Positions 1-9,502 of a stretch of DNA of 16,820 nt are shown in pieces. Location of the stretch: NCBI RefSeq assembly GCF_000003605.2, contig NW_003126389.1, positions 19,695 to 36,514 of the forward strand. Direction: 5' to 3'. Position numbers and translations under genes: made by a program. The stretch's first letter is position 1, and each line of letters opens with the position of its first letter. Source of the DNA: Saccoglossus kowalevskii (lineage: Eukaryota; Hemichordata; Enteropneusta; Harrimaniidae). A model generated the notes under the pieces. It was not told where the DNA came from and ran no database searches. It worked only from the letters and a program-made list of their open reading frames with translations.

Positions 1-120
1 ACTGTGGTTGCAGCGACCCCTTCGCTGCTGCGATCCTGTGAATTCATCATCGACTCAACAGATACCGTTGAGGGCAGCATCAAATGCAGCGATATATACA
101 GCACATGTCATACAATATAA
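1..120. other. Open stretch at left edge, unassigned
   Basis: The plus strand is open from base 1 to a TAA at about 118-120. The minus strand is also open here and contains an ATG-ATG pair near 45-50. Base composition is richer in G+C than the next several hundred bases, as expected for a coding or promoter edge. A minus-strand AG acceptor-like site would join in phase with the orphan exon at 774-896, but the pyrimidine tract is poor. No protein family is recognised, so this is only a possible exon edge. Confidence 0.15.
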
Positions 121-773
121 AGATGTAAAGTGGAGTACAAGTAGATGATCTTTAAACTAGCCATGGAACAATGTGAATGTAAAATGATGTAATGGCAATA
201 GAACTACATAATAGAATAGAATATTATGCTTTGAGAAAAGAAAATTTGTAAATTTTGTTTTAGTATCTACACATGCAACAGAAATAACCGAGAACAAACT
301 TGAACTAACTAAGAAACATATACAAATCTGAATGATTCTGTCACTACAGTCGAGTCGAGTAATGCAGAAGTTTGAATCGAAGGACAATTACCGTAGTACA
401 TTCGGCCCAATACATTTGTCAAAATATCAATCCAACCCAAGTCGTTTTGTCCGAATGTCAATTCGTATCAATTCGATTAGCCAAGTTAAATCCTCAATTC
501 GTTTCAGAGTATATTCATCCTAAAGTCGAATTATCTCAAGTTGATTTATCCCAAATTCACTTCACAGTAAATTTAATTAACTTTACTCAACTTTAGGGGT
601 TGACCATTAGAATTCTGGAAAAAAACCTGCAACATAAAAACAATCTGTACAACAAATTCATCATGGAAACGAAAAATGAGCACAAAACTATGTGAATAGT
701 GATATGGCAACACATAATTCAGTTTTAACCCCTATAAATAAATGACAGTCCGAGTACAGGTCACACACTATAC
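121..773. other. Non-genic AT-rich sequence
   Basis: No gene is seen. Bases about 345-600 are skewed on the plus strand, with repeated short words such as AATTCG, GTCGA and CAAGT. This gives a spurious open frame at 372-596 with no family resemblance. It looks like a degraded simple or minisatellite sequence rather than a gene. Confidence 0.3.
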
Positions 774-896
774 CTTCATATCTTCGTCGTTCTAAAAAAA
801 TACTGGTCTGACTAAAAAAATATTTCTCAATCGCCAACAACTTGTCAATTAAGTCCAAATAGTCCTTTTTCATAAGTCGTGCACCCTCACAATTTC
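774..896 (-). CDS. Putative internal exon of an unidentified gene
   Basis: On the minus strand a good 3' splice site (pyrimidine-rich TTTCTCCCACAG) is followed by 123 nt open in one frame, then a GTATAG donor. The exon carries 40 whole codons plus split codons at both ends (2 nt at the start, 1 nt at the end). The peptide is helix-rich and charged: it reads NCEGARL, then MKKDYLDLIDKLLAIEK, an aromatic and Ser/Thr segment, and ends in LERRRYE. I do not recognise the family. The neighbouring exons are not certain; the phase matches a short candidate first exon at 3775-3817. Both splice sites and uninterrupted coding bias support it, but no homology does. Confidence 0.4.
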
Positions 897-1690
897 CTGT
901 GGGAGAAACTCAGAATAAGGCAAGAAACACTTTTCTTGTTTCTTTTTAATCTAACCCATCAGGGTGTTCATTTATGATGTTGTCAGAATATTTATGTAGT
1001 TTTATGTGGTGGAATAATGTTCCATTATTATTTGTATCTCAAATATTTTGAAAAGTAGGTACAAGTTGTAGCTAGTAGTAGAAACAGAATTCTACAGTCA
1101 ATGAAATGTGATAATTGGTTGGTTTCAAGTTATCGGTATACAAGGAGACAAAAACAACTTTTGTAAAATTCACAGAGAGCATGTCATTTTTCTCTTGGGA
1201 TACTGACAAGTTATTTACATTATATCTTCAATAAAGCATATACATGTACAGTCAGATCTCATGGTATTTTACCAATTACGCTAATTAATTACAATTTAAC
1301 TTTGGCCACACGGGTATAAAGCGCCCTCTATAGGTCAATTCGAATATTGAATATCAGAAGTTACTCAACCAAACAAATGCCTCGCCCAAAATTATAAACA
1401 AGTTCCAAAGTTAGATCTGACATTAAATCAGCAAAAGATAACTGAACATATTATAAATATTCAAACGATACTATACATGTTTTCTAAAGAAGCTCCTTTC
1501 CAATGATGCATTGTAGATTGTGTTGCCTCTGTTCGTGTATAGTTTGAAATATATATAACTGTTCATTATTATATTATAATCAATCGTACTTTATTTTTGT
1601 CTTCAGTTAATCAAATCTACTACATCCCTGAAGTATTCAGCTGCCGAATATTAAAATTACGCCAAAACATGATGCATTCATGCTAATCCT
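897..1690. other. Non-genic AT-rich sequence
   Basis: No open frame with splice borders or family resemblance was found on either strand. The stretch is AT-rich with scattered palindromic words. One CTCF-like motif at 1320-1334 is listed separately. Confidence 0.35.
1320..1334 (-). promoter_or_regulatory. CTCF-like core motif
   Basis: The minus strand reads CCTATAGAGGGCGCT. This fits the CTCF core CCNNNAGRKGGCRS as known from vertebrates and flies at every defined position. CTCF is conserved in most bilaterians. The motif is short and a match of this quality can occur by chance; the related words at 2783 and 9855 fit less well. Confidence 0.3.
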
Positions 1691-1699
1691 TGACATTCG

Positions 1700-2250
1700 A
1701 TGGTTAATAAATGCAATTCGGTAGACTGTAAGTTTGACAGTGGGTCAAACAGTGGTGCCACAACGCGCACTGATTCATCATATAATACTAGCCGGTATCG
1801 TGAAGATAGAGGGCAGAAGTGATTGACATCAGATCTTGGAGACATCAATCTGCTTTCACATACCAACAAATGTTCATTTATTGGCGCATAACCTTTAGAA
1901 GACAGAATCTGTAAGCAATGTCCCCAGATCAAAATTGAAAATGAAGAACATTTCTTCATGGAATGTCTTACTTACCAAACAGAAAGACAAAAATTATTTA
2001 ATAATATCAATATTCCAGAAGAATTGAAAAGTGATGACCAGATATTTAAATATATTACGAGTTCGAGAGAAGACGTACTAATAAGAAAAGTTGGTGAATA
2101 GAAATTATCAGAAATAACAATAACTGACATTTTACTTTTACTTTAGTTTTATATGTACTGTACTTTATTACTAACATTTTATTGCTGTCAACCAATGGAA
2201 ATTATTTCTAAGGATGCAATAAATTCATTATTATATTATCATTATTATTA
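1700..2250 (+). mobile_element. LINE 3' end, 5'-truncated (CCHC and tail)
   Basis: The plus strand from 1892 to the TAG at 2099-2101 is open for 69 residues and reads like the C-terminus of a LINE ORF2. It has the sequence RICKQC, then a helix-forming EDEE-like stretch, H, FFME and C, giving a C-x2-C-x9-H-x4-C zinc knuckle. A TYQTERQKLF segment follows, as is usual in these elements. Upstream sequence from about 1700 looks like the same element but is broken by stops. Downstream lies a 150-bp AT-rich 3' UTR with AATAAA near 2217 and an ATT-rich tail ending near 2250. It is a dead fragment; the left boundary is uncertain. Confidence 0.75.
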
Positions 2251-3300
2251 ACGCATATTCGGAGTATATAAAACCAAGAAAAGGATTGTTTTGTCACCGC
2301 TGCCACCACAAAATTTGCTTTTGAAGGCAAAATGCACTACAAAAATACCTAAACATGGGTGCATGTGCCACACCCCAAACTCAGTGTAGCAAGGGTAAAA
2401 ACTTTGAATGGTATCAATCACCAGTGCACTGGGATATCTGTTATACGGTACTCGGGAACCTATATATCTTCACAGATCATTAATAACTTGTTTGGCTCTG
2501 AGAGTGATAGCACCACAAAATAAAACGTTAATTATTGTTATAGAAATAAACTCACACTCACACCTGTCAAAGTTGTGTTTCAGTCTTCCCCAAATCTCAG
2601 AGGAACAACATTTAATCAACAGACCGCTAACGGCAAACAGTACAACGCTACCCACAATGCACTATCACAATGGGTATTGGAAAAGCTCAACAACTGTAGG
2701 AAATACAAATGTATGACCTTGAAAAAGCACTTCCCTGTAATTATCAAAAAAACGAAAGACCAGTCAAATGAGAACTGACCAATGAGGGCGCTCTCCGTCA
2801 ATACCAAGAACTGTCTGACTGCTCTGTCGACCAATATGCTGGTAAAGGTAACTCACCAGAATGTGCTCTAGCATTTATAGAACACGAACACAGTTACTAC
2901 TATAACGCGATATCGCTTACAATAAAGAAAGTAATATCAATCTGCTTAATTACAGTCTTCAGAACCGTAAGAGTGGTGGTTCCACGCTCAAATATTGATA
3001 TATTGATCAAACAATAATAATATAACGTCAGAAAAGCATTCACAACTACTCAGAAAATTAGCAATAACAGTGATGGTTAACCAGAGCATAAATAGCCTTT
3101 CACTGTGGCTGTTTAACAAATGTGACTTCAAAATATGGCCTAGCAAGTATTCTAATTAAAACAGAATATGTAGCCTCACATATACACAAATTCACTCGAT
3201 TTTAATATCTCGTCGGAAAGAACTCAGTTTAGCCTGTTTTGTGAATCACCGAACGAAATAAAAGGCCGGAATCTATCCAGAACTATTATATTATGTATTA
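2251..3300. other. No gene seen
   Basis: Several overlapping short open frames occur around 2408-2834 on both strands. None has splice borders, recognisable composition or family resemblance. The stretch is intergenic or intronic as far as can be seen. Confidence 0.35.
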
Positions 3301-3860
3301 TAATCTACAAACACTCTCCGAATCACACGGGGTTGTAATGCGAAGTGCGGCTTCAACTCGATTAATTTATATTTATCGGTGGAGTTCAGTGAAACTTTTC
3401 ACGCTATATAAAGGGAACGGTACCTGTCGATAAAGGTTGCTACTTCGGTGTTGGGGTTAGGATAGCATCTACGATGCGAATCGGTTCGTTGAAACGGTTT
3501 TCTTCGTGATCACTGTGTCGTTTCTGCGCGGAAAACGTTCACTGGCTTGAACGCGTACACTGTATTTTTTTGTATGGTCTCGTGCTCCCGGTTTCTTTAG
3601 TCGTCGGTAACTTGAACTTTTGGTATTCTACGAGTTGCAATCAATTTCAACTCAAATCACGAGTCCTGGCAGATCTCAGTATTATCGTTCACCAGTATGT
3701 GCTAAGATTATAACGCACGGTCCGTTATTTCAGTGAAACACGGCAGAGTGAAGAGTGAAGAGTTGGTATCATACTCCCGCGCTTTCGTTTCTTGCACCCC
3801 TGGTTTTCTCCCATCATCCCTTGCGGTGTTGTCAATCATTGTTGCTGCGTAGCGTATATG
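3300..3860. promoter_or_regulatory. CpG-rich candidate promoter / first-exon block
   Basis: This block has clearly more CpG dinucleotides than its AT-rich flanks, for example around 3345-3570. On the plus strand a good TATA box, TATATAAAG, lies at 3405-3413, predicting a start near 3435. The downstream sequence holds only short upstream-type reading frames (ATG at 3473, eight more residues). On the minus strand an ATG-ATG at 3812-3817 opens a short basic peptide containing KKRKRG, followed by a GTATGA donor at 3773-3774. The direction of transcription and the gene served cannot be decided here. Confidence 0.35.
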
Positions 3861-4065
3861 GGAAAGCGTGATAATGCATTACATGGGGAAAACACTCATA
3901 CAGGAATCATACAAATATGCAGACACTACGTATTCTCTGTAATTAACCCAATTAGTCTCAAATAAATAATGAAAAAAGAAATACATTTCTGACTGTCAAA
4001 TTCCAGGTGCGACACATGTTTGCAGTGGAGAATTCTTTGAATTGAGTATATGTTTTGATTATGGG

Positions 4066-4164
4066 CTGCACATCCCAGGCCAAACAGACTGTATTGGTAC
4101 ATCCCGACCCAAAACACAGTGCACATCAAAGACCAAACAGGCTGTATATCTCAGATTAAACACA
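4066..4164 (+). repeat. Degraded ~23-bp minisatellite, four units
   Basis: Four related units lie at 4066-4088, 4097-4118, 4119-4141 and 4142-4164. An approximate consensus is CTGCACATCCCAGACCAAAC plus three bases. The first two units are separated by eight extra bases. The word choice (ACATC, CCAAACA) repeats in register, but identity between units is moderate, so the array is old. Confidence 0.5.
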
Positions 4165-4511
4165 TGCTACACAATTAAGAAAAAATTATGGTAGGTGGAC
4201 TATATGTTTTATATGGGGAAAGGGTTTGTTTATCATAAACTTCAGTGTTGAATGCACAGCGTGTCTACGGCTGCCTTGGATTAGCAGTACCGGGATATAC
4301 AAACTATATCAAACTTATGTAGGCATGCATGTACAAAATCTGTGTTTGGGGCTCCACTCAGCCGCTTTCTACATACTGCCACCACCTATTTGAAATTTGG
4401 CTAATCAAGGTGAAGACTGAGTTTTTCAGATATTTCATCACTCCTTCTTTACTGAGACATTCGACTGTAAGAAGAATGAAGGTCAGCACTTAAAGCGAGG
4501 GAGTCGTCACC

Positions 4512-4530
4512 TGCGCATGCGTAAGATGGC
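4512..4530 (+). promoter_or_regulatory. NRF1 + YY1 type core promoter signature
   Basis: TGCGCATGCG at 4512-4521 is the palindromic core of the NRF1 site, and AAGATGGC at 4523-4530 is a YY1 initiator-type site two bases later. In animal housekeeping promoters these two elements sit close to the start site, with AAGATGGC oriented in the direction of transcription, here plus. A consensus donor, GTAAGT, follows at 4681, so 4520-4680 could be a first exon. It holds only short reading frames (14 codons from 4526), so it would be mostly 5' UTR or noncoding. No downstream coding exon is identified. Confidence 0.45.
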
Positions 4531-4681
4531 CATAGCACGTTATTGTTTACAAACAAGCGTCTACCCATGAGCCTTTCCATTTTTAGCGTGTGTTGTTATT
4601 GTCAATTGGGACTCAATTCCTGATGACCCTCTCGCTTCAACGGTTTTCCATTTTGGTATTCTCTACCAGCCTTATTGAATG

Positions 4682-5439
4682 TAAGTAGAACATGAACTTT
4701 CACTTTCTACTAGTAAACAGTCTTGGGTGTTGTCGATTTCGCACACAAATTTTGAACAATGATTGGTTTTTGCTTGGTGGTTCCAACTTATTCGTATGTA
4801 GCTGGGTTCGAAAATAATTACCTGAGCGGCGCTGGCTTGTAAACTATAAATTTATACTTCCATTCTTCATACTAACAAAATATTTATTTATAACAACTAT
4901 TTACAATTACATAGATAATGTAATATCCATGTTAAACCATCATGGGAGATACAAAGATGTTGGTTTTCACACTACTAATCAAACAAACAGTGGAGCAAGG
5001 AAAGGACTGGGTGATTTTCTAAATGATTGATATTGACAGGTTAGCTAGAAAGGCTTCGTCCTGTATGTACCAATGACCTCTCATGACCCCAGTTACCACA
5101 AAACATGGCAATCACAGTATTTACCATACTGTAGGAATGATAAATATTTAAATATCAGGCATAACAACGTTTAATTAATTCTGCTCAAATGTTAATATAA
5201 TACAAATGCCTGGTATCTATTAAATGGATTATACTCATTTCACTTCCAAAATAAACTGAAATTAAAATTTTTAACTTGATTTCTGGAAGTGGCAAAAAAT
5301 GTGATCATAGAGGACGGATACACAGTAAAATAAACAAAAAGAAGTCTGTAGATAAAGAGTAAACCAGTAATACCATATATAATCCACATGTGGTGTCAGT
5401 TTTATGAATATTTACTTGTAGAAAATTACAAATATTGTA
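4682..5439. other. CFAP53 3' flank / probable 3' UTR, nothing else identified
   Basis: The CFAP53 stop codon is at 5440-5442 on the minus strand, so the part next to it should be its 3' UTR. Minus-strand ATTAAA (near 5170) and AATAAA (near 4884) are possible polyadenylation signals; neither can be proved. A 33-residue open frame on the plus strand (4929-5030) has no resemblance to a known family. Confidence 0.4.
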
Positions 5440-5771
5440 TTATTGATATGCAGCATTTCTGGCCATATATGCTTTCCTCATTGGATGAGATTTGTCAATG
5501 ACTGGTCTAGAAAGTGCCTCTTTTAATTTGGCCTGATATTGTGCTTCAGCATCAAGTCCTTTCAAATACTCTCGGTATTCTTCATCCTTAGCTACCTCCT
5601 TCACACGTTTTTCATAATCTAATTGTCCTTCAAGATCATTCTGGTATTGTAAATTCTGGGATTTCACCTTGGCCTCTCGCTCAGCTTCTAGACGTTTGTG
5701 TTCCTCAATGGCTGCAAGCATGGCTTCACATTCTTTACGGGCTTCTTCCTGTTTCTCCTTGTTGACTAACA
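5440..5771 (-). CDS. CFAP53: CFAP53 exon 7 and stop (residues 405-514)
   Basis: A long T-rich tract and CTTATAG acceptor precede the exon, which joins exon 6 in phase 1. It encodes 110 residues, including NKEKQEEARKECEAML and EEYREYLKGLDAEAQYQAKL, and closes in SHPMRKAYMARNAAYQ before TAA. The HPMRKA motif is the conserved C-terminal signature of CFAP53. Confidence 0.96.
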
Positions 5772-8700
5772 CTATAAGTGAAAAAAAAAATATTCATCAT
5801 ATAAATAAGTAATGCCAAATTTACAGGTCAATAGCATATCACAATAGGATCATACAATGATCCTGTTACATGATGAACACCTTTAGAACGTATGACCAGT
5901 AGTACCCATTTGGTTTTGCCAAAAGGACCTAAGTATAGGCATTCATATTTGTTTACATTTTGCTTGTAGAAACCGTGACTAGTATGCAAGAACAGGCTGT
6001 TCATACTAGAATATAAAATAACAATGCTGTTCACTGCTGTTATTATTGATATACATCTATGTGTCCCAGTTAATGAAACAACAAATGTGCAATGTCATAG
6101 CACATTGTGAGCTCATGCTCAGTGAGTACATTTGATATCCAATATTTGCATGCTTGTTAGCGAAAAATGAAGGGTGGAAAAATAAGATAAATGTTAGTGC
6201 ATGTCAGTGCTTTACAGTAGCCGTCAGAGTTATGAGCACAAACATGTTTTTGTTTATTCTGATCTCCAAATATTTCTCTTCATTTTTATTTTAAAATGAG
6301 AATTTCTTTTCACACATTCATTTTGGAACCATGGGTTGATTTAGAAGGACACTCTCCAAACACATGTCCATACACATGCATCTCACAATGCAAAGCATCA
6401 ATGACATCAAGACATTTTGAATACTACTCCGTTGAGAATCATGAGTGTTTGGTAATGTCAAGCTAAAAGGGTATATTCATCATATTTATAATTATAATTA
6501 TTGGAAAAATAAAGTGATGTTTTGTTGAATTATTGTTAAGAATATGAATATATATGTCTGTACATTATCTGTATGCATGAGTACACATGTTTTACACAAA
6601 TATTGGTTAATACTGCTCAAGAAGTTTGATTTTTGCTGGAAACCATAAGGACATTTTAAAATCCCAACTACCGGTAAATGTTTTTGATTGGTTTCATTGA
6701 TAGGCATGTTATATAAGTGATGAATTATTTTCAATTACAGTGCTCATTAAAAACACAACATTCTTATATACTTACACTTGGCTTCAACTTGTTTCTGTCT
6801 CTCTGCTAAGACTTCTTGCATGAGTCTCTTCCTTGCCTCATGTTCTCTATCCCACTGGTCAAGTCTCTTCTGCCATTGTTTCTCTACCTCTGCAGTGATA
6901 ACACGATCTAGCTCCTTCTCACGCTCTTTCTCCTCTTCCAACTGTTTACGTAGATAGGCACGATAACGAATTTGTTCTTCACGCAATTCACGCTGAAAAT
7001 AAAACAATTTTAATTTCACGTAAGAATTCTTTTAAGCATACATGTAAATTACACAATCCTATACCTTAGCTGAAACTCTATAAGCATTATAAAGTTCTAC
7101 AAATCTTGCTAGCATTCATGATACTCATGGCAATGCTTTTATTAATAACTTTATTGTACTGTATGGTATTAGAATTCAACAAAACATAAATATATTAAAC
7201 AAATGACATTGTTTTCTGACCTTTCTTTGCTCCTGTTCCTTAGCTTCATTGCGGGATTCTTCCAACAGTTCTTCTAAAATCTTCATATCAAGTGCAAGTT
7301 CTTCTTGCATTTCTTTGGCTCTCTTCTTCATTTTTAATTTCAATGATTTATCCAACTCACTTCTCATGGCTGCTTGCCTGGATCTTTTCTCTGCCAATGC
7401 ACGCTGCTCTTCCAGTTTACGTAGCTTATTTTGTTCTCTCTAAAGGCAACATATATTATAGGTAGTGAGTGACATGACTAAAACTAATCCAACAACATTG
7501 TATGTTACACATTTGAATAACTTGTCAATGTAATTTACTGTCACATGTATTCGATGTTATTAACTTTCTATGTCAGCAGCTACTATGAGTTTATAATTTT
7601 TAAAAATTTTACCATTTTCATTATACACTGTCTGTATGGGAAAAACACTATCGGTATTAGAAAATTCAGTTTAAATAATCATTAACTTAACTCACCAAAA
7701 GTTCTGCTTCTTCAGCTACCAGTCTTTTCTCTTCTAATTTTTGTTTCTGCAGTGCCGCCATCTGTACTTGTAATGTTTCCAGCACTTCTCTGTTTCTAGC
7801 CATCTGTTCTTTGGTTTCTCTTTCTTCCCTGGCTGCTTTGGCAAGTCTATCTTGTTCCCACATGTAGGCATACATGCGCTCATCTTCCAGTCTCTGTTGT
7901 TCCATTTGATCCTTGAGTTCCAGTTGCTTCATGCGTTCTGTGCATACCTCATCTTGGTGACGACGAGTGAGTGTTGACCTTAATTCTTCACACTCTTCCC
8001 TGTAGTAGAAAAGCATTAATAATACAATTCAAATCCTTGATCATGGTTCACTGTTCACAAACTATATGATCTCCACAAACTCAAATAATGGCATTTTGCA
8101 TAGAATTTGGATAACAAATTCTCTTTTGTTTTGCTATTTGCATATGTAATGAATCTGAGAAATTGTAGGCACAAATTTAAGTTGACCACCTCCCTAAAAC
8201 TCAAGTGTAATATCGTTTCTCTATTCTTGTTTTTTTTTCTTTATGAAAAACTCTATTGACTTTACAGCCTAAACCAGGTTCTAAACACAGGCTTTATATG
8301 TATATTGATTTGCACTGTAGTAGTATTAGTGTGTGGCAATGCAGTGATATGACATACCTCCACCTCTGGTCAAGTTTCTCTGCAACTACCTGTAGCCTTT
8401 CCTTTTCTCGCTTATCTTTCAAGAACTTTGCTCTTTCTCTCATTTTAGCTTGTCTTTCTATCACGGTTTCTTGTTTGTCTTCCATCTTCTTTGAGGTATT
8501 GGTCCTCCTCAGCAGAGAGAAGATCACGTAACCTTTGATATTACAGCAAAAGGAACATGCATTACTTAACAATTTTGTTTAGTTTACAGTCATTGATAGA
8601 ATTGAGAGTTTGTATTACTAGTAACTAAACACATGGCATTATTAGCTGTATATAAACACATGGTAAAGTTCATTTAGTAATATGAGACTTGGCATTGATT

Positions 8701-9502
8701 GTTTATACAAATTCAGTATTTCTGTATAACAAATTTGTGTTCAACTGTGCAGGAAAGCACCAGAGTTATGAATAATCATTGTATCATCTTACCTCTGCCT
8801 TCTGTCTTCTAAGCTGAATTCTTCTTGTTGTAACATATTTTTCACCTTTCTTTTAACTGTGTTTTGTTGAATGCGTCTGTCTGTGGTGCTTTCCCAGTCA
8901 TTTTTTAGGTCATACATTTTATTGTATCGTACCAATGACTCGGCTTCTTCTCGCATGTCATCCTGTTTACGGCGCTCTAAAATCAAATGATCTGGAGGAA
9001 ATCTGCTGGGCATTCTAGCTTTCTATAAAACACAAACAAATGACTATTGCTAGAATAATAATAATAACTTTATTATTCTACTAAAAACCTTCAGAGTGTT
9101 TTTGTATGGTAAGGAACATAAATACAAAGAAATACAAAAAACGTACAATACAAAAGAGATAAAAATAAAATGTTAGTAAAATATAAGAAAAAATAGATTA
9201 ATAATAATAATAATAATAATTTTATTAAAAGAGTTACAATTAAGTAGAATAAAAAAACAAAAGTACACATAACTATAACTCCTTATTATTGTAATACAAG
9301 CACTAGAATTTGTCTTTATTTCAAAAAAACATGTTTGCTAGGCGTTGTAGGAAAGGTCTAGGTGACTTCTGAAATCGAATAGATTTTAGGCGAATGCAAT
9401 CACTTGCAATGACATAAATAAATCATTACTTACAATTGCCACTGAATGCGGCGTTGGGCCCGTGTGTTCACGGGTCCTTCTTTTCGTCTGATATGCTAAC
9501 AT
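5440..9502 (-). CDS. CFAP53: CFAP53 (CCDC11), seven-exon gene with one frameshift
   Basis: This is cilia- and flagella-associated protein 53, a coiled-coil protein of centriolar satellites and a microtubule inner protein of the axoneme, needed for motile cilia and left-right patterning in vertebrates. Joining seven exons (9434-9502, 8793-9022, 8358-8532, 7696-7999, 7221-7439, 6776-6992, 5440-5771) gives a chain that follows the vertebrate protein from the N-terminal TGPTP to the C-terminal HPMRKA. Diagnostic segments are VAEKLDQRWREECEEL, MWEQDRLAK and KELDRVI. Almost all of it is Glu/Lys/Arg-rich coiled coil of the trichohyalin-plectin homology type. All introns are GT-AG with consistent phases (0, 2, 2, 0, 0, 1). 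Total length is 1546 nt, one more than 515 codons. The surplus base is in exon 3 near 8486. Without it the product is 514 residues, the length I recall for human CFAP53. Confidence 0.96.
5772..6775 (-). other. CFAP53 intron 6 (1.0 kb)
   Basis: This is the longest CFAP53 intron. No nested gene, coding exon or clear mobile element is seen. It contains one exact octamer site in reverse (ATTTGCAT, 6144-6151). The open frames at 5828-6034 and 6498-6734 have no splice borders or family resemblance. Alignment of exons 6 and 7 with human shows no missing residues, so no exon is hidden here. Confidence 0.7.
6776..6992 (-). CDS. CFAP53: CFAP53 exon 6 (residues 333-404)
   Basis: The acceptor TATTTTCAG and donor GTAAGT are consensus, and the exon ends in phase 1. 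It has 72 codons. YRAYLRKQLEEEKEREKELD and REHEARKRLMQEVLAERQKQ align with human YHKYLAQRREEEKAQEKEFD and the RRQLVDEV segment that follows. Confidence 0.94.
7221..7439 (-). CDS. CFAP53: CFAP53 exon 5 (residues 260-332)
   Basis: It is 73 codons long with phase 0 at both ends. The acceptor is TTGCCTTTAG and the donor GTCAGA, which is weaker than the others. It encodes REQNKLRKLEEQRALAEKRS and continues as a Lys/Glu-rich helix including LDKSLKLKMKKRAKEMQEEL. The central coiled coil is unbroken. Confidence 0.92.
7696..7999 (-). CDS. CFAP53: CFAP53 exon 4 (residues 158-259)
   Basis: The acceptor CTACTACAG and donor GTGAGT are strong. The exon encodes 101 whole codons of highly charged coiled coil. 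EECEELRSTL, DEVCTER and MWEQDRLAKAAREERE align directly with vertebrate CFAP53. The EDRLAK-like motif is the most diagnostic part of the family. Confidence 0.95.
8358..8532 (-). CDS. CFAP53: CFAP53 exon 3 (frameshifted)
   Basis: The exon starts after an AAAG acceptor and ends at a GTATGT donor (phase 2). The first part reads LRDLLSAEEDQYLKE in the frame set by exon 2, closely matching human LRELLALEENEYFTE. The rest reads MEDKQETVIERQAKMRE through to VAEKLDQRWR, but in the next frame. Between them, GAA-G-ATG has one base too many (8486). If translated as given, the exon 2 frame stops about ten codons later. An alternative acceptor 25 nt downstream (exon from 8507) restores the frame at the cost of the conserved block. 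Confidence 0.85.
8793..9022 (-). CDS. CFAP53: CFAP53 exon 2 (residues 24-100)
   Basis: The acceptor is TTTTATAG before AAAGCTAGA, and the donor is GTAAGA after CAGAG (phase 2). The 76 whole codons include the PPDHLILERRK segment, matching the vertebrate HHLERIRR stretch, and KNDWESTTDRR, matching AEWDQHNDCK. It ends in SLEDRRQR, where human has NIEERRNK. This is the less conserved N-terminal part ahead of the long coiled coil. Confidence 0.92.
9023..9433 (-). other. CFAP53 intron 1 with LINE-type 3' tails
   Basis: The 411-bp intron holds two (AAT)n tracts, at about 9055-9066 and 9197-9220. Each is followed on the plus strand by a TTTATT word and A-rich sequence. This is how the 3' end of a minus-strand LINE looks when read on the plus strand. 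Two adjacent truncated insertions are the simplest reading; no coding part remains. Confidence 0.4.
9434..9502 (-). CDS. CFAP53: CFAP53 exon 1 (residues 1-23)
   Basis: The exon opens with ATG at 9500-9502 and ends in ATT before a perfect GTAAGT donor, phase 0. It encodes MLAYQTKRRTREHTGPTPHS plus three residues. The GPTP motif sits where vertebrate CFAP53 has the same four residues. No upstream in-frame ATG is needed, because this start gives the expected N-terminal length. Confidence 0.88.

Noticed and set aside
2408-2834. Four overlapping open frames of 61-102 codons
   Set aside because: They overlap on both strands, have no splice borders or recognisable domains and no codon pattern of a real gene.
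4377-4464. Minus-strand stretch with a good acceptor (CTTCTTACAG) and GTATGT donor, open for 28 codons
   Set aside because: Length is short, no family resemblance is seen and it lies between two candidate promoters, so an exon cannot be supported without transcripts.
4795-4860. GGTTCGAA word like a tRNA T-loop
   Set aside because: No acceptor stem, anticodon arm or D-loop could be folded around it.
4929-5030. 33-residue plus-strand open frame (MLNHHGRYKDVGFHTTNQTN...)
   Set aside because: Short, no homology recognised and no splice partner; it lies in the CFAP53 3' flank.
7249-7443. Ser-rich plus-strand open frame
   Set aside because: It is the antisense shadow of CFAP53 exon 5; the coiled-coil codons (GAA, AAG) read as Ser/Leu/Phe on the other strand.
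8256-8531. Plus-strand 91-codon open frame
   Set aside because: It is the antisense shadow of CFAP53 exon 3.
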